This document shows positions 1 through 6,286 of a DNA stretch of 6,310 nucleotides, one piece after another. The stretch comes from Bacteroidota bacterium (GTDB lineage: Bacteria; Bacteroidota; Bacteroidia; Bacteroidales; GCA-2748055): NCBI GenBank assembly GCA_030592605.1, contig JAUVIT010000112.1, positions 1 through 6,310 of the forward strand, in the 5' to 3' direction. The notes under the pieces are model-generated. The model ran no database searches and was not told where the DNA came from. It saw only the letters and a program-made list of their open reading frames with translations. The position numbers and the translations under genes were made by a program. Each line of letters starts with the position of its first letter. The stretch's first letter is position 1.

Positions 1-341
1 AGCGTTACGAGAAACGCATTGGGGAGATGCTCCGATATGCCAGCTCTGAAACTATCTGCAGGAATCAGTTTTTACTAAGCTACTTTGGACAACTTGACTC
101 CCCCCGTTGTGGCCGTTGCGATGTGTGTCGGAAGGTGGAGCCTATTCGGCCCGGCAGTGAGGATTTTAATATACTAGCAGAGGCTATCTCCACACAGCTT
201 TCTGAAAGGCCCCTGACCCTTGACGAGCTGGTGAAGCAGACCGCCCTGGATCCTGTAAAGATTGCTTTGGTGGCAGAGTGGTTGGTGGATCAGGGCATGA
301 TTTCCAGAAAGAAGGACCTGACACTCAGGTGGAAGGGCTAG
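1..341 (+). CDS. recQ: RecQ-family ATP-dependent DNA helicase, C-terminal part (5' end outside window)
   Basis: This is the last 112 codons of a gene that enters from the left; the first complete codon is at base 3, and the stop is TAG at 339-341. The visible part starts inside the zinc-binding subdomain that follows the two helicase lobes in RecQ. Four cysteines at codons 57, 108, 117 and 126 fit the zinc pattern (ICRNQ, then CGRCDVC), and the linking LLSYFGQ is typical of the family. About 70 residues follow, reading like a small winged-helix end (LDELV, then LVDQGMIS, then LTLRW) with no HRDC domain visible. RecQ enzymes unwind DNA 3'-5' in recombinational repair and fork restart. The ATPase lobes are not in the window, so activity cannot be judged. 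The internal ATG at 27 is not the start, because the frame is open to the edge and family-like residues precede it. Confidence 0.9.
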   Translation, partial: RYEKRIGEMLRYASSETICRNQFLLSYFGQLDSPRCGRCDVCRKVEPIRPGSEDFNILAEAISTQLSERPLTLDELVKQTALDPVKIALVAEWLVDQGMISRKKDLTLRWKG

Positions 342-378
342 TCTACACTGTTTTCCGGCATTTGACTATCTTTGCCCC

Positions 379-927
379 ATGCAAGATGAGGGTACTCCGG
401 TTCATAATTATGTGTATTCAAGCGCTTTGGTGGACTTTGTTAAAGCTGCCAATGCTTGCTGTGAATTCCTGGAGCAGCTCACTGATATTGAAGGGAGAAG
501 CTTTGTTGTTGATTCGGTCAGGCATCTTTCGTCGGTTTATGCCGGTATTTTAAAAACGGGAGAGACAGAACCGGTTTTAGAGTCTCCGGGGGAGCCGACG
601 GTTACTGAGCAGGAATGGTCGGCGCTTTTTCAGAGGATCGCTATGATTCTGGGTCCTCACAACGATGTCCTTCGCATGGCCGAAGAGGGAGAATTTGACC
701 GTTCCGAACTGGTGAATCACACCATTTCGGAGGATTTGGCCGACATCTATCAGGAATTAAGAGATTTTACAAGCATATACAGCCGGGGGATGGAGGAGTT
801 GATGAACGATGCTGCCTGGGAATTGAAGGAGCACTTTACTGAACACTGGGGAGCGAAATTGCTGCGTGCACTTCAGGCACTTCACATCTTGTATGTATCC
901 GGGATTGATCCAAGTGAAAAATTGTGA
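379..927 (+). CDS. DUF5063 domain-containing protein, function unknown
   Basis: The product is a 182-residue soluble, acidic protein with no signal peptide or membrane segment. It reads as a mostly helical bundle. Conserved-looking stretches are FVKAANACCEFLE near residues 20-32, LADIYQELRDF near 119-129 and HWGAKLLRALQALH near 156-169. I recognise this pattern from memory as DUF5063, found in Bacteroidota; no biochemical role is known to me and I see no catalytic motif. The ATG at 379 is the first possible start after an in-frame stop at 319-321. It lies 37 bp after recQ, and the stop codon overlaps the start of the exonuclease gene (TGATG), so translation is probably coupled. The position between a helicase and an exonuclease suggests an accessory role in nucleic-acid metabolism, which is inference only. 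Confidence 0.8.
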   Translation: MQDEGTPVHNYVYSSALVDFVKAANACCEFLEQLTDIEGRSFVVDSVRHLSSVYAGILKTGETEPVLESPGEPTVTEQEWSALFQRIAMILGPHNDVLRMAEEGEFDRSELVNHTISEDLADIYQELRDFTSIYSRGMEELMNDAAWELKEHFTEHWGAKLLRALQALHILYVSGIDPSEKL

Positions 928-1505
928 TGTATCAGAACGAGATAAGTAAGGAAGAGGTGGCCACACTGGAGCTGATCCAGTATGAAGGCCCCATTTGTGT
1001 GATCGACTCCATGGAGGCCTTTGAAAAGGAGATTGAGCAAATTGAGCGGGAGCCTGTGCTGGGTTTTGATACCGAGACCAGGCCATCATTTAAGAAGGGT
1101 AAAGTCTATCCTACCTCCCTTATACAGATATCTTCGCTGGAACAGTCATGGATTTTAAGGGTGAACCGGATCGGATATCCAAAGCGATTGCTGGAATTGC
1201 TTTCCGGTGAAGTCCCTTTAAAGATTGGGCTGGGACTGCAGGATGACCTGAGAAGACTTCGTTCCGATTTCCAGTTTGAACCACATGGATTTCTGGATCT
1301 GCAGAGCTATGTGGCGGCTTTTCGAATTGACGAAAAAGGATTAAAAAAAATAAGTGGAATCGTTCTGAACAGGCGTATATCCAAATCGCAGCAGGTCTCC
1401 AACTGGGACGCAGATGTGTTAAGCGAGGCCCAGCTGAGGTATGCAGCGACCGATGCATGGATCTGTCTGATGATTTACAACAGCCTAAGAGATTCAATAA
1501 AATAA
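927..1505 (+). CDS. 3'-5' exonuclease, DnaQ-like/RNase D fold
   Basis: The 192-residue protein is a single DEDD-type 3'-5' exonuclease domain, which removes nucleotides from DNA or RNA 3' ends using two metal ions. Numbered from ATG 927, motif I is GFDTETRPSF (D48, E50), motif II is GLGLQDDLRRL (likely D107) and motif III is YAATDAW (Y172, D176), so all four acidic residues and the DEDDy tyrosine are present. The FDTETRPSFKKG form and the SNWDADVLSEAQLRYAATDAW region resemble small WRN-exonuclease-like proteins more than full RNase D, and there is no HRDC domain. The substrate cannot be read from sequence. I chose ATG 927, which overlaps the upstream TGA by one base; GTG at 924 would add one residue. 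The gene lies in the recQ-DUF5063-rlmI cluster. Confidence 0.88.
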   Translation: MYQNEISKEEVATLELIQYEGPICVIDSMEAFEKEIEQIEREPVLGFDTETRPSFKKGKVYPTSLIQISSLEQSWILRVNRIGYPKRLLELLSGEVPLKIGLGLQDDLRRLRSDFQFEPHGFLDLQSYVAAFRIDEKGLKKISGIVLNRRISKSQQVSNWDADVLSEAQLRYAATDAWICLMIYNSLRDSIK

Positions 1506-1509
1506 GCAA

Positions 1510-2697
1510 ATGAGCGAACGCACCAGAATTGTTTTAAAATCGGGCAAGGACCAATCTCTAAGGAGGTATCACCCCTGGGTCTTTTCCGGAGCTATCAAAA
1601 AGATACATGGTCCTGCCCGGGAGGGAGAGCTGGTGGATATCTACGACAACAAAGAAGAATTCCTTGCATCGGGACACTATCAGGAGGGTTCCATTGCTGT
1701 ACGGGTGATTAGTTTTGAGTCAGTGGAGACGGATCAGTCTTTCTGGGAGCAGAAGGTAAGCAATGCATGGAATCTGAGGGGTAAACTGGGATTGACAGAC
1801 AATCTGCAAACCAATGTATTCAGATGGATCAATGCGGAGGGTGATGGAATGCCCGGTCTGATTGTGGATTATTACGGAGGGGCAGCTGTGATTCAAATGC
1901 ATTCCATAGGTATGCACCGGAACCTGGAAGCCATTGTGGACGCCATGAAAAAGGCAGCGGGGGACCGTTTACATACCATCTATAACAGGAGTGATTCAAC
2001 CCTGCCGGATAAGCCTGGGATTACCGGGAAATCCGGGTTCCTGATGGGCAAGCAGGAACGGGGTGAGGTGCTGGAAAACGGATACCGCTTCCTTGTGAAC
2101 TGGGTGGAGGGTCAGAAGACCGGCTTTTTCATTGATCAGCGCGAAAATCGCAAACTGGTGGGGGAGTATTCCAAGGGTCGCAAGGTACTCAATATGTTTG
2201 GGTATACAGGCGGTTTCAGCATCTATGGAATGGGAGGGGGAGCCCGGCTGGTCCACACGGTGGATAGCAGCGGGAAGGCCATCGACCTGTCCAGGGAAAA
2301 CGCAGAATTGAACTTTCCGGACGATAAGCGCCATGCAGCCTTTGCCGTGGATGCCTTCGGATATTTTAAGGAGATGAAGGAGGCCTACGATCTGATTATC
2401 CTGGATCCTCCGGCATTTGCAAAGCATCAGAATGTGTTAAGCAATGCACTTCAGGGTTACAAGCGACTGAATCAGAGGGCCTTTGAGGCCATTGCCCCGG
2501 GAGGGATTATCTTTACATTCAGCTGCTCCCAGGCGGTTAGCAGGGAGAACTTCCGCAAATCGGTATTTGTGGCAGCAGCCAATGCCAGGAGGAAAGTACG
2601 TATCCTGTATCAACTTTCTCAGCCAGCCGATCATCCTGTAAGCATCTATCATCTTGAGGGAGAGTATTTGAAGGGTTTGGTCATGGAAGTGGAGTAA
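1510..2697 (+). CDS. rlmI: class I SAM-dependent 23S rRNA methyltransferase, RlmI-like
   Basis: The 395-residue product matches the length and architecture of RlmI (396 residues in E. coli), which makes m5C1962 in 23S rRNA. An N-terminal PUA domain (about residues 4-75, with RRYHPWVFSGAI) binds RNA. A linker domain follows, with INAEGDGMPGLIVD. The Rossmann methyltransferase has GQKTGFFIDQREN (201-213), SAM motif I VLNMFGYTGGFSIY (226-239), the ribose-binding acid D252 in TVDSS, ILDPPAF (297-303) and FSCS (337-340). The end, ADHPVSIYHLEGEYLKGL (373-390), is also family-like. FSCS contains a cysteine where a catalytic Cys of m5C enzymes would be expected. Start ATG 1510 is 4 bp after the exonuclease stop, implying co-transcription. 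The target nucleotide is inferred from the family; other COG1092 members could differ in position or base. Confidence 0.88.
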   Translation: MSERTRIVLKSGKDQSLRRYHPWVFSGAIKKIHGPAREGELVDIYDNKEEFLASGHYQEGSIAVRVISFESVETDQSFWEQKVSNAWNLRGKLGLTDNLQTNVFRWINAEGDGMPGLIVDYYGGAAVIQMHSIGMHRNLEAIVDAMKKAAGDRLHTIYNRSDSTLPDKPGITGKSGFLMGKQERGEVLENGYRFLVNWVEGQKTGFFIDQRENRKLVGEYSKGRKVLNMFGYTGGFSIYGMGGGARLVHTVDSSGKAIDLSRENAELNFPDDKRHAAFAVDAFGYFKEMKEAYDLIILDPPAFAKHQNVLSNALQGYKRLNQRAFEAIAPGGIIFTFSCSQAVSRENFRKSVFVAAANARRKVRILYQLSQPADHPVSIYHLEGEYLKGLVMEVE

Positions 2698-2759
2698 CAT
2701 TTTAGGATTTCATACGTCTTTTCAATAGTTATAACTATAATTATTCAAATCTCCTTACA
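2698..2759. promoter_or_regulatory. AT-rich gap before the GIN lipoprotein gene; probable promoter region
   Basis: These 62 bp separate rlmI from the lipoprotein gene and are much richer in A+T than the flanking coding DNA. They hold a perfect 14-bp palindrome but no clear TTTG/TAnnTTTG Bacteroidota promoter and no hairpin followed by a T run. The different function of the downstream gene suggests its own promoter here, though read-through from rlmI is possible. Confidence 0.35.
2725..2738. repeat. perfect 14-bp palindrome, possible operator
   Basis: ATAGTTATAACTAT reads the same on both strands, with its centre about 28 bp before the lipoprotein ATG. It has no unpaired loop, so it looks more like a binding site for a dimeric regulator than an RNA hairpin. 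In such AT-rich DNA chance is possible; no regulator gene is next to it. Confidence 0.45.
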
Positions 2760-3482
2760 ATGAAAAAATTAACATTTTTTGCCATTGCCATGCTACTGGC
2801 CCTACCTTCCTGTATTATTGATGGATGGGACCAGGGAATCAGCGGCAATGGAAAAGTAGTTGAAGAGATCCGTGATCTGGATGGATTTACAGGCGTGAAA
2901 GTGAGTTCAGGAATCGATGTCTACCTGAGTCAGGGCAGTAGCTTTGAAGTAAGGGTGGAAGCAGACGAAAACCTCCATGAGGTAATCCTTACTGAATTGG
3001 AAGGTAAGATGCTGGTTGTAAAGACCGAACGGGTGAATATCAGGAAGGCCAAATCCAAGAAGGTTCATGTCACCCTTCCGGATTTAACAGCACTTAAAAT
3101 CAGCAGCGCAGGCGATTTAGTGGGGCAGACTCCCTTTAACTGTGAGGACCTGCGTATCTCCATCAGCAGTGCGGGTGATCTATCCCTTGAAGTGGAGGCT
3201 AAGCGTATTGATCTGGATATCAGTTCCAGCGGTGATGCCAGCATTTCAGGTACTGCGGATGAGTTTAATGTGGACCTGAGTAGTGCAGGAGACCTTAGTG
3301 CCTTTGATCTAATAGCTGGAAAAGTGGATGTGGATGTATCCAGTGCTGGCGATGCCAGGGTCCATGCCACAGATGAGATTTCTATGAATGCTTCCAGTGC
3401 GGGAAATATCTACTACAGGGGCGATGCCAGGGTGGTGCATTCCCAGAGCAGCAGTGCCGGTAATATCTCTCACAGGGATTAA
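2760..3482 (+). CDS. lipoprotein with head GIN domain (DUF2807)
   Basis: The 240-residue protein begins with a lipoprotein signal: MKK, a hydrophobic core, then LPSC with Cys18 as the likely lipidated residue, placing it in the envelope, probably the outer membrane. P at -2 is slightly atypical but tolerated in Bacteroidota. The rest fits the putative auto-transporter adhesin 'head GIN' domain (DUF2807): [28 protein letters not shown] (residues 27-54) is a hallmark opening. It is followed by SSAGD-type turns at residues 115, 136, 155, 174, 194, 212 and 231, about one per 19-21 residues, as expected for rungs of a beta-solenoid. The adhesin role is a database label without proof known to me; these proteins are common and often paralogous in Bacteroidota. 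The gene looks monocistronic, and its stop overlaps that of convergent rpoD. Confidence 0.85.
   Translation: MKKLTFFAIAMLLALPSCIIDGWDQGISGNGKVVEEIRDLDGFTGVKVSSGIDVYLSQGSSFEVRVEADENLHEVILTELEGKMLVVKTERVNIRKAKSKKVHVTLPDLTALKISSAGDLVGQTPFNCEDLRISISSAGDLSLEVEAKRIDLDISSSGDASISGTADEFNVDLSSAGDLSAFDLIAGKVDVDVSSAGDARVHATDEISMNASSAGNIYYRGDARVVHSQSSSAGNISHRD
3115..3467 (+). repeat. seven SSAG[D/N] turn motifs in the GIN domain
   Basis: Seven degenerate units each begin with SSAGD, SSSGD or SSAGN, spaced 21, 19, 19, 20, 18 and 19 residues apart (residues 115-235). The DNA copies vary in codon choice, so the repetition is kept at protein level. The last two units switch from SSAGD to SSAGN, which may mark the C-terminal cap. 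Confidence 0.75.
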
Positions 3483-4342
3483 CCCAGGTAACTTTTGAGG
3501 ATTTTGCTTCTGGTGGTATGTTTTAAGCGCTTGATGGCTTTCTCCTTGATCTGCCTAACCCGTTCGCGGGTCAGGTTAAACTCTTCCCCAATCTCTTCCA
3601 GTGTATGGGGGTGTTTTCCATTTAGCCCAAAGTAAAGCCTGATGATGCTGGCTTCCCGGTAGGTGAGTGTGCTGAGGGCCCGTTCAATCTCTTTACGAAG
3701 CGAATCATTCAACAGGCCCCGGTCGGGTGAGGGTGTCTCCGCATTGAGCAATACATCGTACATGTTTCCATCTTCCCCGTCCTGAAGAGGAGCATCCATA
3801 GAGACATGCCTGCCTGAACTACGAATGGCCTCTTTTACATCTTCGGGAGCCAGTTCCAGGGCCTGCGCAATCTCCAGAATGGTGGGATCACGTTCAAATT
3901 TCTGCTCCAGTTCAGCAAAGGTCTTGTTGATCTTATTGATGGAACCTATCTTGTTTAGTGGTAGTCGGACGATACGTGCCTGCTCGGCAAGTGCCTGGAG
4001 GATCGATTGCCTGATCCACCACACTGCATAAGAGATAAACTTAAAACCACGTGTTTCATCAAAGCGCTGTGCGGCCTTAATGAGACCAAGATTCCCCTCA
4101 TTGATCAGGTCGGGCAGACTCAATCCCTGGTTCTGGTATTGTTTGGATACGGATACCACAAAGCGCAGGTTGGCTTTGATCAGTTTCTCCATGGCCGCTG
4201 CATCTCCCTTGCGAATCCTTCTGGCAAGCTCCACCTCCTCCTCAGCGGTAATCAGGTCCACTTTCCCAATCTCATGCAAGTATTTGTCAAGCGAGGGAGT
4301 TTCTCTGTTTGTGACCTGCTTGATGATCTTGAGTTGTCTCAT
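3479..4342 (-). CDS. rpoD: primary sigma-70 factor of RNA polymerase
   Basis: The 287-residue protein is the housekeeping sigma factor (also called sigA in this phylum), which directs RNA polymerase to most promoters. It lacks region 1.1, as is normal in Bacteroidota, and begins [14 protein letters not shown], which supports the start at 4342. Region 1.2 is at about 15-48 ([16 protein letters not shown]). Region 2 is at about 52-122, with [30 protein letters not shown] and the -10-binding [11 protein letters not shown]. Region 3 is at about 130-205, with the finger [11 protein letters not shown] (183-193). Region 4 is at about 215-280, with the helix-turn-helix [29 protein letters not shown]. 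It ends with the usual SKILKSYLG. All regions are intact, so it should be functional rather than an alternative sigma factor. It is divergent from rho and convergent with the GIN gene. Confidence 0.95.
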   Translation of the reverse strand: MRQLKIIKQVTNRETPSLDKYLHEIGKVDLITAEEEVELARRIRKGDAAAMEKLIKANLRFVVSVSKQYQNQGLSLPDLINEGNLGLIKAAQRFDETRGFKFISYAVWWIRQSILQALAEQARIVRLPLNKIGSINKINKTFAELEQKFERDPTILEIAQALELAPEDVKEAIRSSGRHVSMDAPLQDGEDGNMYDVLLNAETPSPDRGLLNDSLRKEIERALSTLTYREASIIRLYFGLNGKHPHTLEEIGEEFNLTRERVRQIKEKAIKRLKHTTRSKILKSYLG

Positions 4343-4386
4343 TCGACGGGCTCTGTGGGTAGATTAAAGATTTTGAATATATGTAA

Positions 4387-4394
4387 TATTTTTG
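4387..4394 (+). promoter_or_regulatory. possible -7 element for rho
   Basis: TATTTTTG matches the Bacteroidota -7 consensus TAnnTTTG. The expected TTTG about 19-21 bases upstream is absent; the nearest, at 4372-4375, leaves only an 11-base spacer. If used, it would give rho a leader of roughly 125-130 nt. Chance is quite possible in T-rich DNA. Confidence 0.22.
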
Positions 4395-4408
4395 GTAGTT
4401 CACCATTT

Positions 4409-4462
4409 TTCCATTAATATTGCACTAGAATTCCATTCTGACGAACCATAGTTCCATTCTGA
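4409..4462. repeat. three phased TTCCATT direct repeats
   Basis: TTCCATT occurs at 4409-4415, 4431-4437 and 4452-4458, spaced 22 and 21 bp, about two helical turns. The second and third copies extend to an identical 11-mer, TTCCATTCTGA (4431-4441 and 4452-4462), each also preceded by TAG or TAGAA. All copies therefore face the same side of the helix. This fits repeated binding of a regulator, which is inference. Confidence 0.55.
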
Positions 4463-4520
4463 TTAAAATTCCTATTTAACTTGATTTAATACATCCTCAC
4501 AGGATCATTATTTATTTATC

Positions 4521-4532
4521 ACATATATATGT
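4521..4532. repeat. 12-bp palindrome over the rho start codon
   Basis: ACATATATATGT is a perfect palindrome from 8 bases before the ATG to base 4 of the gene. It may be only AT-rich sequence by chance. In RNA it could pair weakly with itself and affect ribosome access. Confidence 0.4.
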
Positions 4533-6286
4533 ACGATATTCTTGAACTGAACAAAAAGCTTCTTGCTGAATTGCGGGAGATTGCTAAAGAGCTTAAAATT
4601 AAGCGTGTAGAGTCCTTTAAAAAGCAAGATCTTATTTATAAGATTCTGGACACCCAGGCCATTGTGGTTTCGGAAAGCAAAGCTGCCAAGAAGGAGAACC
4701 CCCGGAAAGAGGGATTCAAAAAGGAGAGACAATCCAGCACTTCTGATGAAGCAGCCACCCAGCCCAGAAAACGGCCTGGAAGACCAAAAAAAGAAAAGAA
4801 GCAGGATACTGAAGTAAGCGCTGAAACGCGTGAAACCAGTGCTGTTGAAAATGCCCCGGTGAAATCCGATGCACAAAAGGAGAAGCGGGAACGTCCTGCT
4901 GCCGCCCAGGATGATAAGTCCACTAAAAAGGATGGAGGAAGGCGCAATGACTTCCGCGATCGAGGCACTCGCAATGAACGCAACGATCAAAGAGAGAACG
5001 GCGATCGCAATGAGCGCAATGATCAAAAAGAACGTGGCGATCAAAGGGAGCGTGGTAACAAAGGTGATCAGCGCGACAAACGTGACAACCGCGATAACCG
5101 TGATAACCGCGACAACCGTGTGCAGAAGAGGCCCCAGGAGCGACGCGAGGTGGATAAATACGATTTCGAAGGATTAATTACCAATTCGGGTGTACTTGAA
5201 ATTATGCCTGATGGTTATGGATTCCTCCGGTCTTCTGACTATAACTATCTGAACTCCCCCGATGATATCTATGTCTCACAAAGTCAGATCAAGTTGTTTG
5301 GTCTGAAAACAGGGGATAATGTAACAGGAACCATTCGTCCGCCAAAGGAGGGAGAGAAGTACTTCCCGCTGATCAAGGTGGAGTCTATCAATGGCCGTAG
5401 TCCCGATTTCATTCGCGACCGGGTACCCTTTGACTATCTGACCCCCCTCTTCCCCGAGGAGAAGTTTACCCTTGTGGGGAATGGCCAGCACAACCTTTCG
5501 GTACGTGTGGTGGATATGTTCTCACCCATTGGCAAGGGACAGCGTGGACTGATTGTTGCACAGCCTAAGACAGGTAAGACGGTATTACTTAAGGACGTGG
5601 CCAATGCCATTGCTGCCAACCATCCTGAAGTTTACATGATCGTCCTCCTGATCGATGAACGTCCCGAGGAGGTAACCGATATGGCAAGGAATGTGAACGC
5701 CGAAGTGATTTCATCTACCTTTGATGAGCCTGCAGAAAGGCATGTAAGGATTGCCAATATTGTACTGGAAAAGGCTAAGCGCATGGTTGAGTGCGGACAT
5801 GATGTTGTGATCCTGCTTGATTCTATTACCCGTCTTGCAAGGGCCTACAATACAATTTCTCCTGCTTCCGGGAAGGTACTCTCCGGAGGTGTGGATGCCA
5901 ACGCTCTCCACAAGCCGAAACGCTTCTTTGGCGCAGCCAGGAACATTGAAGACGGAGGTTCTCTGACCATTCTGGCTACTGCTCTTACAGAGACAGGATC
6001 CAAAATGGATGAGGTGATCTTTGAAGAGTTTAAAGGAACCGGTAACATGGAACTTCAGCTCGACAGGAAACTTTCCAACAAGCGGGTATACCCCTCTGTG
6101 GATGTCAATCCATCCAGTACCCGTCGCGAAGACCTGCTGCTTGATAAGCCCATGCTTGATAAGATCTGGATTCTCAGGAACTACCTCTCCGATATGAATT
6201 CGGTAGAGGCCATGCAGTTCCTCCGTGACCGACTGGTAAAAACAGCAACCAACGAAGTGTTTCTGATCTCCATGAACAGCGGCTGA
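4529..6286 (+). CDS. rho: transcription termination factor Rho with long disordered insert
   Basis: The 585-residue protein is Rho, a hexameric RNA-dependent ATPase/translocase that ends transcription; E. coli Rho has 419 residues. Residues 1-44 are the Rho N-terminal helical domain ([18 protein letters not shown], then [10 protein letters not shown]). Residues 45-208 are a charged low-complexity insert. Residues 213-290 are the cold-shock-like RNA-binding domain ([15 protein letters not shown], then [19 protein letters not shown]). The ATPase core has Walker A QPKTGKT (345-351), the catalytic-glutamate segment [10 protein letters not shown] (E377), Walker B DVVILLDS (D431), the Q-loop [21 protein letters not shown] (452-472), R-loop FKGTGNM (501-507) and an arginine-finger candidate R532. 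All catalytic parts are present. The start at 4529 begins with the N-terminal domain; there is no Shine-Dalgarno sequence. The extra length over E. coli is almost exactly the insert. Confidence 0.96.
   Translation: MYDILELNKKLLAELREIAKELKIKRVESFKKQDLIYKILDTQAIVVSESKAAKKENPRKEGFKKERQSSTSDEAATQPRKRPGRPKKEKKQDTEVSAETRETSAVENAPVKSDAQKEKRERPAAAQDDKSTKKDGGRRNDFRDRGTRNERNDQRENGDRNERNDQKERGDQRERGNKGDQRDKRDNRDNRDNRDNRVQKRPQERREVDKYDFEGLITNSGVLEIMPDGYGFLRSSDYNYLNSPDDIYVSQSQIKLFGLKTGDNVTGTIRPPKEGEKYFPLIKVESINGRSPDFIRDRVPFDYLTPLFPEEKFTLVGNGQHNLSVRVVDMFSPIGKGQRGLIVAQPKTGKTVLLKDVANAIAANHPEVYMIVLLIDERPEEVTDMARNVNAEVISSTFDEPAERHVRIANIVLEKAKRMVECGHDVVILLDSITRLARAYNTISPASGKVLSGGVDANALHKPKRFFGAARNIEDGGSLTILATALTETGSKMDEVIFEEFKGTGNMELQLDRKLSNKRVYPSVDVNPSSTRREDLLLDKPMLDKIWILRNYLSDMNSVEAMQFLRDRLVKTATNEVFLISMNSG
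4970..5041 (+). repeat. 36-bp tandem repeat, two copies, within rho
   Basis: Two adjacent units encode [12 protein letters not shown] (residues 148-159) and [12 protein letters not shown] (160-171). At DNA level 29 of 36 bases agree by my count. A degenerate continuation ([12 protein letters not shown]) follows. This looks like expansion by local duplication followed by drift. Confidence 0.75.
5081..5116 (+). repeat. 9-bp tandem repeat (RDN)4 within rho
   Basis: Four 9-bp units encode RDN four times (residues 185-196), followed by another Arg. The Arg codons alternate CGT and CGC, and Asp and Asn vary little. Unit length is a multiple of three, so copy-number slippage would change the insert length without a frameshift. 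Confidence 0.8.

Larger units (their letters stand above)
4343..4528. promoter_or_regulatory. divergent rpoD/rho intergenic control region
   Basis: These 186 bp are strongly A+T-rich and must serve both genes unless transcription enters from elsewhere. I see three TTCCATT repeats, a TAnnTTTG match on the + strand and a palindrome at the rho start. No full -33/-7 promoter pair could be placed for either gene. No small ORF or RNA gene is evident. Confidence 0.6.
4661..5152 (+). other. intrinsically disordered insert of Rho (residues 45-208)
   Basis: The segment between the N-terminal and RNA-binding domains is almost all K, R, E, D, N, Q, G, S and A. It has only two Phe (63, 142) and no Trp or Tyr. 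The first half is Lys-rich with Ala/Ser/Thr; the second (about 130-208) is Arg-rich and repetitive. Mixed acidic and basic residues make it a polyampholyte. Similar inserts are known in Bacteroides Rho, where work in B. thetaiotaomicron linked one to phase separation; the same role here is inferred. Confidence 0.8.

Noticed and set aside
278..553. 91-codon plus-strand ORF across the recQ/DUF5063 junction
   Set aside because: It overlaps two better-supported genes in another frame, and the product looks like random composition.
924..926. GTG as exonuclease start
   Set aside because: ATG at 927 directly follows in frame and gives the common TGATG coupling; GTG adds only one residue and cannot be excluded.
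1996..2427. 143-codon minus-strand ORF within rlmI
   Set aside because: It lies wholly antisense to a well-supported gene and resembles no known protein.
3558..3571. ACCCG-TTCG-CGGGT hairpin as a terminator for the GIN gene
   Set aside because: It has only a 5-bp stem and no T run, and lies in the rpoD codons for the conserved LTRERV helix, which explains the sequence.
4493..4505. ATCC-TCACA-GGAT small hairpin in the rho leader
   Set aside because: A 4-bp stem is too short to support a riboswitch or terminator call.
4480..4517. TTG plus TATTTATT as a rho promoter
   Set aside because: The spacing is about 25 bases rather than 19-21 and the -7 half does not match TAnnTTTG.
4508..5044. 178-codon minus-strand ORF with a very hydrophobic start, resembling a membrane protein
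   Set aside because: It is the antisense of the charged Rho insert: complements of Arg/Asp/Asn codons read as hydrophobic residues. It overlaps a certain gene and has no family resemblance.
4869..5177. 102-codon plus-strand ORF inside rho, rich in Ala, Thr and Ile
   Set aside because: It is an alternate-frame shadow of the repetitive rho segment; its repeats mirror the RDN and NERNDQ units.
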